NCBI RefSeq assembly: GCF_001909055.1
Contig: NZ_LVWI01000033.1
Location: 1 to 64,000 of the forward strand
Reading direction: 5' to 3'
Source: Paenibacillus helianthi
GTDB taxonomy: Bacteria > Bacillota > Bacilli > Paenibacillales > Paenibacillaceae
DNA length: 64,000 nt
Positions within the stretch are counted from its first letter, which is position 1. The number at the start of each line of letters is the position of its first letter. The translations under genes were made by a program, and so were the position numbers. Shown one piece after another: positions 15,987 to 25,774 of the stretch. The notes under the pieces were generated by a model. The model ran no database searches. It saw nothing but the letters and a program-made list of their open reading frames with translations, and was not told the DNA's origin.

Positions 15987-17078
15987 TTATTCGTTGTCGT
16001 ACTTCAGGTTCTGCTTGAAATGATAACGCTCCAGCGCCAGCTCAATCATGCGGTCCAGCAGCGCCTGATAGGATACCCCCGTCTCGCGCCACAGTAGCGG
16101 ATACATACTGAACGGTGTGAAGCCGGGCATCGTATTCACTTCATTTATGAGAATTTTTCCGTCTGATTTGCGGAGGAAGAAGTCGGCCCGGGTAATGCCG
16201 CTGCCCTCAATGGCCCGGAAGGCCTGAATGGCGGATTCCCGCAGGCGGTCTGCAACCTCAGAGTCCACAGGTGCCGGAATCAGCATCTGCGATTTGCCAT
16301 CGGTGTATTTTGCCGCGTAATCATAATATTCACCAGAAGAGACGATTTCACCCGGAACCGAAGCCTCGGGCTCCTCATTGCCGAGCACACTGACTTCAAC
16401 CTCACGCGCATCGACGAACTCTTCAATAATGACTTTGGTATCGTAACGGAACGCAAAATCGACCGCCTTGATCAGGCTTTCCTTGTCCACGGCTTTGGAA
16501 ATGCCCACACTGGAGCCCAGATTGGCCGGCTTGACGAATACCGGATACCCCAGCTTATCTTCCAGGCCGATGATCAGCTCATGGCTTTTGCGTTTCCATG
16601 AACTGATATTGAAATAGCAGTATTCGCACTGATCCAGCCCGGCTTCACCGAACAGCTTCTTCATCACGACTTTATCCATACCTGCAGAAGATGCCAGCAC
16701 GCCTGCACCGATATACGGGATATTAGCCATTTCGAACAAGCCCTGAATCGTTCCGTCCTCCCCGTTGGTACCATGCAGCAGCGGGAACATCACATCAATC
16801 ACCTGGCTGCCGCCGGTCAGACCGCTGAATACTGCATTTAACGCCATGCCCATATCCCCGGCTTCGCCGCCCAGCTTCAACTGCTCAATAGCCCCAAAAG
16901 GTGCGTCCAGCACCGCTCCGACCTTCCAGAGCCCCTGCTTCGAAATATAAAAAGGAATAATCTCATATTTAACGTAGTCAAAAGCATTCATAACCGCAAA
17001 GGCCGTCTGCAGCGATACCTCGTGCTCCCCGGATTTGCCGCCGTACACCAGTCCTACGGTTAATTTTGTGTCACTCAT
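15987..17078 (-). CDS. ddl: D-alanine--D-alanine ligase
   Basis: Ddl joins two D-alanines with ATP in the cytoplasm to make the terminal dipeptide of peptidoglycan precursors. The 363-residue protein has GGKSGEHEVSLQTA (14-27), LLHGTNGEDGTIQGLFE, an ATP-grasp core with VFVKPANLGSSVGISK, and metal-binding residues in RADFFLRKSDGKILINEVNTMPGFTPFSMYP. Length and motif order fit the family, and nothing points to a D-Ala-D-Lac ligase. The Amidase_6 gene ends 20 bp downstream of nothing else: it lies just upstream on the same strand, so the two wall-related genes are probably co-transcribed. Confidence 0.95.
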   Translation of the reverse strand: MSDTKLTVGLVYGGKSGEHEVSLQTAFAVMNAFDYVKYEIIPFYISKQGLWKVGAVLDAPFGAIEQLKLGGEAGDMGMALNAVFSGLTGGSQVIDVMFPLLHGTNGEDGTIQGLFEMANIPYIGAGVLASSAGMDKVVMKKLFGEAGLDQCEYCYFNISSWKRKSHELIIGLEDKLGYPVFVKPANLGSSVGISKAVDKESLIKAVDFAFRYDTKVIIEEFVDAREVEVSVLGNEEPEASVPGEIVSSGEYYDYAAKYTDGKSQMLIPAPVDSEVADRLRESAIQAFRAIEGSGITRADFFLRKSDGKILINEVNTMPGFTPFSMYPLLWRETGVSYQALLDRMIELALERYHFKQNLKYDNE

Positions 17079-17097
17079 GCCCTAACCTCTTTCTGAT

Positions 17098-18129
17098 TTA
17101 TAAGTAGTCATTAATATGAAAAAAACGGTAGGCTGTTCTGTCAGTCCATGCATAGGAATCGCGATAATCCCAAAAGCGGTGCCGGCTGCTGACTGTCCGC
17201 GCATTCACCAGCGGCTGTCCCGCTGCGTCAAAAGCGGTAACAATCGTGCTGTGCTGATAATGGCCGTTACCGTCCCAATCGTACTGGATAACATCCCCGA
17301 GCATCAGCTGATCTGCCCGTTCCACCGCCTCGGCTCGTAGTCCGCTGCTCCGGCTTGCACTTAAATATCGCTGCAGACTGTCCGACACTGCCCAGCTGAA
17401 GCTCCACCATTCTTGCGCGCCGTTATAGCCTTTGTACCACCAGCCCGTTTCTCTTTTACCAGTATAGTTGATAGGCGCTCCCCCTGCAAAGAGACATTGG
17501 GACACATAATTAGTGCAGTCCACATCAAATACCTCGAACTCCGGATTGCCGTCCTTCCACCACCGGTCGGCATAAGCGGCTGCCTCTTCCCGGCGGTAGC
17601 GCACTTCTTTGCCGCTGGCAATGCTGCGGAGTATACTCTTGTTAAGCAATGGCTGCGACGGCTGGGGAACGGGGAGCACCTCGCCCCATTTGGATAGCCG
17701 AAGCAGAGGCTCTGGTCCTATCACTTTGCGCATTGAATTCCGCTCAGGCACGCTGCGCTCCACAGCGGTAATCTCCCATGTGCCCCCTTCACTCACAAAA
17801 GTCAGCCGCTCCGTTTCAATGACATCCTCACGGTGCGTGATGCCGCCCTTCTCGTAATAGAGTGCACTGTGCAGCGCTACATCCGCGACCACCTCGGACG
17901 GGTTCTGCCGGACCGTCCGCAATGTGCGGACGCCCGTCTCCGAACGAAGCGGTGTTATGCCCCGCCGCTGGTACCACTGCGCCAGACGCCGGGAGCGCTC
18001 TCCCTGCTCCAGCAGGAACCGCGGGTCCCTGACCGCACTGCTGCGCTGCTGGTCAACTCCCGGGGCCACACGACCTTTATTCACTTGATCTACGTACACG
18101 TAGAGGCTTTTCTTCCACTTCTGTTCCAT
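17098..18129 (-). CDS. Putative amidase domain protein (Amidase_6)
   Basis: The C-terminal half (about 165-343) of this 343-residue protein matches the Amidase_6 type of cysteine amidase/peptidase domain: AAAYADRWW, DCTNYVSQCLFAGG with the likely nucleophilic cysteine, WWSFSWAVSD, and GDVIQYDWDGNGHYQHSTIVT with the catalytic histidine. The N-terminal half resembles a ligand or dimerisation region. I see no signal peptide, which is odd for a wall-acting enzyme; the protein may work inside the cell, in the mother cell or forespore, or leave by lysis. It is 19 bp from ddl. Wall cleavage is inferred from the family. Confidence 0.8.
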   Translation of the reverse strand: MEQKWKKSLYVYVDQVNKGRVAPGVDQQRSSAVRDPRFLLEQGERSRRLAQWYQRRGITPLRSETGVRTLRTVRQNPSEVVADVALHSALYYEKGGITHREDVIETERLTFVSEGGTWEITAVERSVPERNSMRKVIGPEPLLRLSKWGEVLPVPQPSQPLLNKSILRSIASGKEVRYRREEAAAYADRWWKDGNPEFEVFDVDCTNYVSQCLFAGGAPINYTGKRETGWWYKGYNGAQEWWSFSWAVSDSLQRYLSASRSSGLRAEAVERADQLMLGDVIQYDWDGNGHYQHSTIVTAFDAAGQPLVNARTVSSRHRFWDYRDSYAWTDRTAYRFFHINDYL

Positions 18130-18366
18130 TCCATTCCCCGCCCTTCATCCCTGTTTGGCTGCTGCTCTATGTATATGAGGAAAACCTCGCAGCTATACAG
18201 CTAGAAAAAAGAAGAAACACTTTTGGTTTATGGGATGACGGGACAACGGGCTCTCATTTACGCGATGAAGGGTGAAGGGGATCTTAAATTAGCAATCCCC
18301 TTATTTTCCAGGGGCCAAACCTCACATCCCATTGAATAATCCGGGCCTTTCTGCGGCAAAAAATAC

Positions 18367-18395
18367 TTTACTCGCACTTATGTAACCGTTATACT
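18367..18395 (+). promoter_or_regulatory. Probable acnA promoter
   Basis: A -35 TTTACT (18367-18372) and a -10 TATACT (18390-18395) stand 17 bp apart, giving an expected start near 18402 and a leader of about 50 bases. An overlapping TATGAT (18396-18401) is an alternative -10 with a poorer -35. Confidence 0.55.
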
Positions 18396-18421
18396 TATGA
18401 TACACGAAATATTGAAATGTA

Positions 18422-18438
18422 GTTTCATCAGATGAAAC
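18422..18438 (+). promoter_or_regulatory. 17-bp palindromic operator in the acnA leader
   Basis: GTTTCATCAGATGAAAC is a perfect palindrome (8-bp arms, one central base) about 20 bp downstream of the expected transcription start and just before the ribosome site. A near-identical 17-mer lies upstream of the iclR gene at 24449. The form GTTTCA-N5-TGAAAC resembles operators of IclR-family regulators such as KdgR. Control of acnA by that IclR protein is inferred. Confidence 0.6.
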
Positions 18439-18452
18439 AAGGAGGCGCATAT

Positions 18453-21197
18453 ATGCCAAGCAAGGACCACTTTTCGCTGGCCCGCACCCTGGAGTCAGGC
18501 GGCAAAAGCTATCGCTACTATCATCTTAACTCCCTTGAAGAGCAAGGCGCAGGGGCTATTTCCTCCCTGCCGTTTTCCATCAAAGTATTGCTTGAGGCCG
18601 CTGTCCGCCAATATGACGGACGGGCGATTACCGAAGAACATGTGAAGCAGTTGGCGGATTGGTCTGGCGATATCGACCGCAATAAGGAAATCCCCTTCAT
18701 CCCGGCCCGGATCGTGCTGCAGGATTTCACCGGTGTACCGGTGGTTGTCGATCTGGCCGCCATGCGTGACACCGTAAAGAAAGCCGGCGGCGACCCGAAA
18801 AAGATCAATCCGCTCGTACCGGTTGACCTGGTCATTGACCATTCGGTTATGGTTGATGCTTTTGGCACCGCAGACGCGCTTGAATACAATATGAACGTAG
18901 AATTCGAACGCAATGAAGAACGCTACCGGTTCCTGCGCTGGGCGCAGACCGCCTTCAACAATTTCCGCGCGGTTCCACCGGCAACCGGTATTGTGCATCA
19001 GGTTAACCTGGAGTATCTGGCCTCCGTGGCAACCACCAAGACTGTGGACGGCGAAACCGTCGTCTATCCGGACTCCCTGGTAGGCACCGATTCTCATACG
19101 ACGATGATCAACGGTCTCGGTGTTGTAGGCTGGGGTGTAGGCGGCATCGAGGCGGAAGCCGGCATGCTGGGGCAGCCTCTTTATTTTGTAACACCGGATG
19201 TGGTGGGCTTCAAGCTTACCGGCAGTCTGGTAGAAGGAGCTACAGCAACCGATCTGGCGCTGACCGTCACCCAGATGCTGCGCAAAAAAGGCGTAGTCGG
19301 CAAATTTGTTGAATTCTACGGACCGGGCCTGGCCAACATCAGCTTGGCAGACCGCGCGACCGTAGCCAATATGGCTCCGGAATACGGCGCAACCATCGGT
19401 TTCTTCCCTGTGGACGAAGAGACGCTTGCCTACCTGCGCAGCACCGGCCGTCCGGATGAGCTTGTGGAGCTGGTTGGGGATTATTACAAGGCACAGGGTA
19501 TGTTCCGTACCTCCGAAACGCCGGACCCGCTGTTCAGTGATTTCATTGAGCTAGACTTAGCTTCAGTGGTTCCGAGTCTTGCCGGACCGAAACGTCCGCA
19601 GGACCGGGTGGAGCTGACACACATGAAAGAAAACTTCGAAGGTATTATCCGCACTCCAGTCGACAAAGGCGGTTATGGCCTGAGCGACGAGAAAATAAAC
19701 GAAGTAGTGGAAGTGCAGCATAAGAACGGCACGAGCAGCAAGCTAAGCACAGGGGCGGTTGTGATTGCAGCCATTACGAGCTGTACCAACACCTCCAACC
19801 CAAGTGTAATGCTGGGAGCCGGCCTGCTGGCCAAGAAGGCGGTAGAGCGCGGATTGACCAAACCGGGATACGTAAAGAGCAGCCTCACGCCAGGCTCGCT
19901 GGTCGTTACCGAATACCTGGAAAAGGCTAATCTGCTGAAGCCTCTGGAAGCACTGGGCTTCTATCTGGCCGGTTACGGCTGCGCCACCTGTATCGGCAAC
20001 TCCGGCCCGCTGCCGGATGAAGTCAGCCAGGCGATCACAGACCATGATATGACGGTAGCTGCCGTAATATCCGGGAACCGGAACTTTGAAGGCCGCGTGC
20101 ATGCACAGGTCAAAGCCAATTACCTGGCCTCCCCGCCGCTTGTCGTAGCCTATGCACTGGCAGGCACAGTTAACATTGATCTGAAAACCGAGCCGCTGGG
20201 CTATGATCCGCAAGGCGAGCCTGTCTTCCTTGCTGATATTTGGCCAACTTCTGCAGAAATCCGTGAAGCCATCGCCCTCTCCCTGAGTCCGGAGATGTTC
20301 CGCCGGAAATACGAGAATGTATTCACGGCCAATGAGCGCTGGAACTCGATTCCGGTACCGGAAGGCGAGCTGTATGAATGGGACGACAACTCAACGTACA
20401 TCCAGAACCCGCCATTCTTTGAGCATCTGGCAGACGGTGTCGGTGATATCGAGAACATCCGCAATGCCCGGGTGCTTGCACTGCTTGCTGATTCCGTAAC
20501 CACTGACCACATCTCGCCAGCGGGTAATATCTCCAACTCCGGTCCTGCCGGTGAATATCTGCGGAGCCATGGCGTGGACCGCGCCGACTTCAACTCCTAC
20601 GGCTCGCGCCGCGGGAACCATGAAGTGATGATGCGCGGCACGTTCGCAAACATCCGTATCCGTAATGCGGTTGCTCCGGGAACGGAAGGCGGAGTCACCA
20701 CCTTCCTGCCAAGCGAAGAAGTGATGTCGATCTATGATGCGTCCATGCTGTACCAATCCGCAGGACAGAATCTGATCGTCATCGCCGGCAAGGAATACGG
20801 TACCGGCAGCTCCCGCGACTGGGCAGCCAAGGGCACCCTCCTGCTGGGCGTCAAAGCCGTTATCGCCGAAAGCTTCGAGCGGATTCACCGCAGCAATCTC
20901 GTCGGCATGGGCGTGCTTCCGCTGCAATTCCAGGAAGGTCATGGCTGGAGCAGCCTGGGGCTGACCGGACGCGAGACCTTCAACATCACTGGACTTGGCA
21001 ACGATGTACTGCCTGGTCAAGAGCTGACTGTCACCGCTACCCGTGAAGACGGCACCCAGTTCGAATTCCCGGTCATTGCCCGTCTCGATAGTACCGTGGA
21101 CATTGACTACTACCGCAATGGCGGGATTCTGCAGACCGTGCTCCGCCAGATGCTGGCCGATGCCACCACTTCAGATTCAGCGCTTCCGGTGGAATAG
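18453..21197 (+). CDS. acnA: Aconitate hydratase (AcnA type)
   Basis: Aconitase interconverts citrate and isocitrate in the TCA cycle, using a 4Fe-4S cluster. The 914-residue protein is full length with [21 protein letters not shown], the cluster ligands Cys444 (SCTNTSNPS), Cys510 and Cys513 ([12 protein letters not shown]), and substrate-site residues in [12 protein letters not shown]. The start ATG at 18453 lies 7 bases after AGGAGG; the ATG 21 bases upstream is inside a palindrome and lacks a site. AcnA-type enzymes can also bind RNA when the cluster is lost. Regulation by the nearby IclR protein is suggested by the shared palindrome, in contrast to CcpC control in B. subtilis. Confidence 0.97.
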   Translation: MPSKDHFSLARTLESGGKSYRYYHLNSLEEQGAGAISSLPFSIKVLLEAAVRQYDGRAITEEHVKQLADWSGDIDRNKEIPFIPARIVLQDFTGVPVVVDLAAMRDTVKKAGGDPKKINPLVPVDLVIDHSVMVDAFGTADALEYNMNVEFERNEERYRFLRWAQTAFNNFRAVPPATGIVHQVNLEYLASVATTKTVDGETVVYPDSLVGTDSHTTMINGLGVVGWGVGGIEAEAGMLGQPLYFVTPDVVGFKLTGSLVEGATATDLALTVTQMLRKKGVVGKFVEFYGPGLANISLADRATVANMAPEYGATIGFFPVDEETLAYLRSTGRPDELVELVGDYYKAQGMFRTSETPDPLFSDFIELDLASVVPSLAGPKRPQDRVELTHMKENFEGIIRTPVDKGGYGLSDEKINEVVEVQHKNGTSSKLSTGAVVIAAITSCTNTSNPSVMLGAGLLAKKAVERGLTKPGYVKSSLTPGSLVVTEYLEKANLLKPLEALGFYLAGYGCATCIGNSGPLPDEVSQAITDHDMTVAAVISGNRNFEGRVHAQVKANYLASPPLVVAYALAGTVNIDLKTEPLGYDPQGEPVFLADIWPTSAEIREAIALSLSPEMFRRKYENVFTANERWNSIPVPEGELYEWDDNSTYIQNPPFFEHLADGVGDIENIRNARVLALLADSVTTDHISPAGNISNSGPAGEYLRSHGVDRADFNSYGSRRGNHEVMMRGTFANIRIRNAVAPGTEGGVTTFLPSEEVMSIYDASMLYQSAGQNLIVIAGKEYGTGSSRDWAAKGTLLLGVKAVIAESFERIHRSNLVGMGVLPLQFQEGHGWSSLGLTGRETFNITGLGNDVLPGQELTVTATREDGTQFEFPVIARLDSTVDIDYYRNGGILQTVLRQMLADATTSDSALPVE

Positions 21198-21207
21198 ATC
21201 TTTCGCG

Positions 21208-21248
21208 GAAGACCGGCTGCCTGCGTTTCGCATGGGATGCCGGTCTTC
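21208..21248 (+). terminator. First of two tandem hairpins after acnA
   Basis: A 10-bp stem (GAAGACCGGC, 21208-21217, with 21239-21248) begins 10 bases after the acnA stop. It has no T run and may protect the mRNA 3' end rather than terminate. Confidence 0.5.
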
Positions 21249-21257
21249 TCCGATCAC

Positions 21258-21303
21258 AAAACAGCCTCCAACCTCTCCCTGCGGGAGGATTGAAGGCTGT
21301 TTT
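21258..21303. terminator. Bidirectional terminator between acnA and the LuxR-type gene
   Basis: A stem starting AAAACAGCCT (21258-21267) pairs with 21294-21303 and continues as an interrupted inner helix. It is followed by TTTGTTTT on the plus strand, with A-rich sequence on the other side, fitting convergent genes. Confidence 0.8.
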
Positions 21304-21346
21304 GTTTTGAGAACCATTACACTTGGATGGAGGAGGCTTCCAACCT

Positions 21347-23572
21347 CTATATCTCAATCCGCTCCGAGCTTAGAATCCTTTTATAGATAAGAGCAATAAT
21401 CTGCGAGCGGTCGCTTACGTTCATTTTATCAAAGATACGGCTCAAATGGTTCTTGACGGTATGTTCGCTAATGAACAACGCCGCAGCAATATCCTTATTC
21501 GTCTTGCCGAGAATAATCAGCTCAAGCACCTCTTCTTCACGGGGCGAGATCCCCCATTCCTCCTTCGGTGACTTGAGGGACGTATTATTGAGGAGCTTAA
21601 CAGGCGAGACTGGCTGCATATGACGCTGTTCCCCGGACCGGCTGAGCAGAAAGGACTGAAACGCCACCCGCGGCTCCGCATCAATTACTGCTTTTACATT
21701 GATGTCCAAATGAAATCTTGAAGAAACGATCCCTTTCTCCCGGTTGTCTTTCAGCGTCTCTGCCTGCTCCTGTTTGCCTGCATGATGCAGCACAAGCGCC
21801 AGCAACTGGGCCTCAAAGGACAGCATGGGTTTCTCAATTTCAAAATAAAAAGCGGACAATTGATCTACCTGGTTCAGCAGCGATACTTCTTGAATGTAGA
21901 AATCATATTCCATTAGTACCTCCAGCGGAAAAGGTGCCAGCTTACAAGCAAGTTTCAGCCGCTCGGACTCTTTCTCTGGCAGGCCTGCATAACGGGCAAA
22001 ATCATAAGCCATATTTGAGGCTTCCAGTGAAATGCGCTGCAGCTCCGGATGATGATATTGCAGATTTTGGAGGAGGTTATTCAAAAAGGTCTCCGCTTGC
22101 TTTGCATATCTGCTGTCCTTCTCCAGAAGACGGATAGCCGTCGTAGCCAGAGTGGCAATACACTCCATAAAGGCCCGCCATTCCTGTGCTTCAATTCGTT
22201 TGCGGAATCCGATGGACAATATCCCTTTATATACATTTTCCGCGATTAACGGGCATTCCAGCAAGAACCGTTCGCCTGAGGTCTCATGGATGACAGAGCC
22301 AGAGAGAAAAGCTTGGGGGGAATACCGCATCTTCAGATCCTTCACGTAGAACGGCTCTTCTGCTTCCGGCCAGCCTCTGGCGTAATATGTACTCTGATCA
22401 GCTGTTGGGTTCTGAAAAAAGACAAGGACAGATGCAGGGGAAAAGGGCATGCTCATTACTGTATCAATCAGTTGGCTACCGAGTTCCTTATGGGAGGCTG
22501 CCAGCGGCAGCAGCCGCACAGCTTCTTTAAGAATGAGGGTTCCTTCTTTGCGCAGCTCTTCCCGTCGTATCAGCTTCTGCCCTCTATCGGAAATCCCCAG
22601 TAATGAGGCTACACACTGCTCCTGAGGGTCGTAGTTCTGTATATGTTCACTTTTACCGAAGCCAACTGTCAGCAGCAGCGCTCTTCTGCCGCCATAGATC
22701 ATAGCAGGGTAGCAGGATAAATATTCCGGCTGCGGAAGACCGCGCTGCGTGAAGAACAGTGACCTCGGGTCCATCGCGCTCGTTCTCCAGTGCCGTGGCT
22801 CCTTGCCTAGTGCAGCCTGTCCCAGGAATCCGTCGCCTTGCTGGAATGCGGCATTCATTAGCTGGTCCGATCCTTTGCCGGCGGCATACTTCACCTGAAA
22901 TTCCCCAGCCTCATTCTCTTTGGCAAAAGCATATAAATCCCCAGCCGAAGGAGTGGCCGCCAATTGCTGCAGTACCTCTTCAACCTTGAGATAACCCTTC
23001 TCCAGATTCATTAAGAGCCCGGAGATCATATCTCCAAAGCCTTGTGTGGCAGAGGAGGCACCCGCACAACCGGACAACAACTTGCTTAGGATACGGCCAA
23101 GCACGGCGATCTTGTCCCGTACTTCAGCAATTCGCTCCCGGCTGAGCTCAGGCAGGGCAAGCAGCTCCTTACATAAATGCTCATAGACCGGGTGATTCTT
23201 CATTTTCGCTTCAAAAGCAGGCATTACCAGCGCTTTGGTGCCCTCTTGCATATAGATGCCCGACCATAAATAATAGACCTGTCCATAACCGGGGAACAAC
23301 GGGATGATGGCATATTTCAATCCGGGAATCCATTCCTCCAGAATTACAGGATGCGACAAAGGACCCAATCTCCGCAGGGTAGGCTTGAAAGGGTTGTCTA
23401 TATTCTGGAGTGAAGTCAAAATGACCTCATAAAACATTCCTGGAGCTACCGGACGAGTAAAGACGTTGCCCTCCTGATCTGTTAGTACGATAGCCTGCCC
23501 AGTAATCCTGCTGAATGATTCCTGGAGCTGCTCCATCTCCTCCATTAATGAATCGGGTACTACAGTTGCCAT
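21347..23572 (-). CDS. LuxR-type regulator with PocR-like and GAF-like sensor regions
   Basis: This 741-residue protein ends in a LuxR/GerE helix-turn-helix (SPREEEVLELIILGKTNKDI to about residue 735). The N-terminal region (about 5-160; LQESFSRITGQAIVLTDQEG) resembles the PocR ligand-binding domain, and the middle contains one or two GAF-like segments. There is no receiver domain and no membrane helix, so it likely senses a small molecule in the cytoplasm. The start is ATG at 23572 after GGGGTGATAGG; a GTG ten codons upstream is possible. It lies between acnA and iclR and points at acnA. Targets are unknown. Confidence 0.8.
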   Translation of the reverse strand: MATVVPDSLMEEMEQLQESFSRITGQAIVLTDQEGNVFTRPVAPGMFYEVILTSLQNIDNPFKPTLRRLGPLSHPVILEEWIPGLKYAIIPLFPGYGQVYYLWSGIYMQEGTKALVMPAFEAKMKNHPVYEHLCKELLALPELSRERIAEVRDKIAVLGRILSKLLSGCAGASSATQGFGDMISGLLMNLEKGYLKVEEVLQQLAATPSAGDLYAFAKENEAGEFQVKYAAGKGSDQLMNAAFQQGDGFLGQAALGKEPRHWRTSAMDPRSLFFTQRGLPQPEYLSCYPAMIYGGRRALLLTVGFGKSEHIQNYDPQEQCVASLLGISDRGQKLIRREELRKEGTLILKEAVRLLPLAASHKELGSQLIDTVMSMPFSPASVLVFFQNPTADQSTYYARGWPEAEEPFYVKDLKMRYSPQAFLSGSVIHETSGERFLLECPLIAENVYKGILSIGFRKRIEAQEWRAFMECIATLATTAIRLLEKDSRYAKQAETFLNNLLQNLQYHHPELQRISLEASNMAYDFARYAGLPEKESERLKLACKLAPFPLEVLMEYDFYIQEVSLLNQVDQLSAFYFEIEKPMLSFEAQLLALVLHHAGKQEQAETLKDNREKGIVSSRFHLDINVKAVIDAEPRVAFQSFLLSRSGEQRHMQPVSPVKLLNNTSLKSPKEEWGISPREEEVLELIILGKTNKDIAAALFISEHTVKNHLSRIFDKMNVSDRSQIIALIYKRILSSERIEI

Positions 23573-23685
23573 CCTATCACCCCATGCCCCGGAATTAACC
23601 ACAATATCCTATAGATAATGACTGTACAATTACCTTCACTTACTAATTACCCCCTAAATCGACTATATAACGGAACTTGGGTGCT

Positions 23686-24429
23686 TTAACCCATCATCAG
23701 ACCCATTTCAGCAGCTTTTTCGGCCAAAATCATGGCATAATCCTCCAGCGTCTCGCGGGAAAGGCGGCTGACGGGTCCCGACAGGGAGAGCGCAGCGACC
23801 ACATTCCCCGCCCTTCCGGTAATGGGCACCGCTACCGCTGCTGCACCCGGCTCCCGTTCCTCGAAGCTTGTTGCATAACCCCGGCGTGTAATTTCCTGCA
23901 ATTGCTCCAAATACGTACTTCTGTCCACAGCCTCCGGCCAGTTCGGATCGGCCAGCAGGCGGGCTTGTACCTCATGCGGAGCGTAGGCTGCAAGCACCTT
24001 GCTCGAAGCACCAACTGAGAGCGGGAGTCTCGCACCAATCTGTGCGACCCGGCGGATCGCCTGCCTGCTCTGCACCGCCTGGATGCGCACACGTTCCAGA
24101 TCGTCGCGCAGATACAGGCTGACCGTCTCTCCCAGCGAGTCGCGCAGCTTCTCCATGGCTGGAAGCAGCAGCGCCGCCGGTTCATCCAATGTCGGCAGAT
24201 GCGTGGACAGCTCCCAGATGCGGATGCCCAGGCGGTACTTCTCCGTGGCTTCAATACGCAGAAGAAATCCCTTATCCTCAAGCGTAGTCAGCAGCCGGTG
24301 CACTGTGCTTTTGTGCAGGCTGATTCTGGAGGCAATTTCCGTCAGACTCAGATCACTTTCCTGTGTAAAGCACAGCAATATATCCAACGCACGTTCTACC
24401 GCGCGTACAGTCAGCTTTCGGTCTTCCAC
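23686..24429 (-). CDS. IclR-family transcriptional regulator
   Basis: This 247-residue protein has the IclR winged helix at the N terminus (VERALDILLCF, LTEIASRISLHKSTVHRLLTTLEDKGF, about 10-55) and the effector-binding domain behind it (GETVSLYLRD, PLSVGASSKVLAAYAP, EREPGAAAVAVPI). The start is GTG with AAGGAG 8 bases upstream. A 17-bp palindrome 20 bp before the start codon matches the palindrome in the acnA leader, pointing to autoregulation and to acnA as a target. IclR proteins usually sense organic acids or aromatic acids; a TCA-cycle intermediate would fit, but the ligand is not visible. Confidence 0.92.
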   Translation of the reverse strand: MEDRKLTVRAVERALDILLCFTQESDLSLTEIASRISLHKSTVHRLLTTLEDKGFLLRIEATEKYRLGIRIWELSTHLPTLDEPAALLLPAMEKLRDSLGETVSLYLRDDLERVRIQAVQSRQAIRRVAQIGARLPLSVGASSKVLAAYAPHEVQARLLADPNWPEAVDRSTYLEQLQEITRRGYATSFEEREPGAAAVAVPITGRAGNVVAALSLSGPVSRLSRETLEDYAMILAEKAAEMGLMMG

Positions 24430-24448
24430 AGCACTCTCTCCTTCAACT

Positions 24449-24465
24449 GTTTCACCAAATGAAAC
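24449..24465 (-). promoter_or_regulatory. 17-bp palindromic operator upstream of iclR
   Basis: GTTTCACCAAATGAAAC shares the frame GTTTCA-N5-TGAAAC with the site at 18422-18438 and differs from it at two inner positions. It lies 20-36 bp upstream of the iclR start codon, between promoter region and ribosome site. Autoregulation is inferred. Confidence 0.6.
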
Positions 24466-24590
24466 CCGGTTACATTATTTAAGATATCCATTCTATCTTA
24501 GAGCAAATGCCCCGGGAAAGTCCAGCAGTTTCAGTGAGCGGAAAAGTCTGGGCGGCACTTTACAGTTAGATTACAAAAGCGGCGAATTCA

Positions 24591-24619
24591 TTGACTTTGT
24601 AAGGTCATAATCATACGAT
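24591..24619 (+). promoter_or_regulatory. Promoter of the membrane-anchored hydrolase gene
   Basis: TTGACT (24591-24596) and TACGAT (24614-24619) are spaced by exactly 17 bp and face the hydrolase gene. The leader would be about 100 bases. Confidence 0.6.
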
Positions 24620-24725
24620 TAAATATATGAATTATATAGCCTGCAGCAGAGAATGAACAGCACAATTTCTCACCGCACATTCTTTTTTTCGTTGCAAATT
24701 ACGGACCATTATAGGAGGGGACCTC

Positions 24726-25736
24726 ATGGACTTAGCAACTACGCATACCGGCACACCGGTCTCCCGTATGCCGGGTGAGCGCACACCAAGTGCTGCACCC
24801 AAGCTTTCTTTGCGGATGATTCGCGTTAAACATATTGTCGTTGCTTTGCTTTTATCCGTTTTTTTCTTTTTTGTCTTCTGTTTTATCGCCTTGCATGGCT
24901 ATATCGCCTGGGTGCTGTCCAACCCGACTGTAGCCCCGCTCTACTCCAATCCTTCATTGGCCAAGGGACTGGATTATAAGGATATCACCTTTCCGGCGCT
25001 GGATGGCAGCCGCATGATGCAAGGCTGGTACATTCCGTCGAAGGGCTCGACCAAGACTATTGTGTTCAGTCATGGATATGGTGCCAATCGCGAGGAAACC
25101 TGGGTACCGATGTATGATCTGGCACACTATGCGCACAGCCTGAATTTCAACGTTGTCATGTTCGACTACGGTTTCGCTTCCAAGACCAACAAGGATATCG
25201 CCACCGGCGGCAAAAAAGAATCCAAGCAGCTCCTTGGAGCCATAAAGTACGCCAAGGAGCATGGCGCCAAAGAGATTGTAGTCTGGGGCTTCTCGATGGG
25301 AGCTGGTACCGCGCTTCAGGCAGGACTTGTCACCAAGGATGTCGATGCCATGATTCTGGACAGCACCTTCCTGCTTGAGCCGGATACGCTGTACCATAAC
25401 ATCAAGCACAATATCGACCTCCCCCGCCAGCCCTCTCTGGAGATTATGGAGCTGTTATTTCCAGTGCTGAACGGTACAGGATTGAATCAAATCCCCTATT
25501 CCAAGGTCAAAGCGGAGGATTACCCGTTCCCTACACTATTCCTGCATGGCACCAAAGATGACAAGGCGCCCTATCCGATTGCTGAAGAACTTGCGGCGAA
25601 CCAAAGCAACCCTTACTCGGATTCCTGGATCGTGCAGGACAGCCATCATGAGCTGCTGTTCCGTGAGCACCCCCGTGAATATCTGCGGCGTGTGTCCGCT
25701 TTTCTGGGCAACGTGCAGCTGGCCAAAGCCCAGTAG
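24726..25736 (+). CDS. Membrane-anchored alpha/beta hydrolase
   Basis: This 336-residue protein has one N-terminal membrane segment (about 36-62) and an alpha/beta-hydrolase domain behind it. VFSHGYGANREE (113-124) is the oxyanion strand-loop, GFSMGAG carries the nucleophile Ser190, LHGTKDDKAP contains the likely acid, and DSHHELLF the histidine. The domain resembles the YqkD/BAAT-type group of Bacillales, whose substrates are mostly unknown. The ATG follows GGAGGGG at 5 bases, and promoter and terminator are both visible, so it is monocistronic. Orientation of the catalytic domain (outside is likely) is inferred from the charge pattern only. Confidence 0.88.
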   Translation: MDLATTHTGTPVSRMPGERTPSAAPKLSLRMIRVKHIVVALLLSVFFFFVFCFIALHGYIAWVLSNPTVAPLYSNPSLAKGLDYKDITFPALDGSRMMQGWYIPSKGSTKTIVFSHGYGANREETWVPMYDLAHYAHSLNFNVVMFDYGFASKTNKDIATGGKKESKQLLGAIKYAKEHGAKEIVVWGFSMGAGTALQAGLVTKDVDAMILDSTFLLEPDTLYHNIKHNIDLPRQPSLEIMELLFPVLNGTGLNQIPYSKVKAEDYPFPTLFLHGTKDDKAPYPIAEELAANQSNPYSDSWIVQDSHHELLFREHPREYLRRVSAFLGNVQLAKAQ

Positions 25737-25774
25737 AACAGACGTATATGTTTCACCGTGTCGTAACATTTAAG

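Larger units (their letters stand above)
18130..18452. other. Divergent intergenic region with hairpin and acnA control sites
   Basis: This 323-bp gap separates the Amidase_6 gene from aconitase. It holds an 8-bp stem with a 12-base loop (18275-18282 with 18295-18302), followed on the plus strand by ATTTTCC; this might stop stray transcription before the acnA promoter. The right third carries the acnA promoter and a 17-bp palindrome. I see no coding frame or RNA gene here. Confidence 0.55.
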
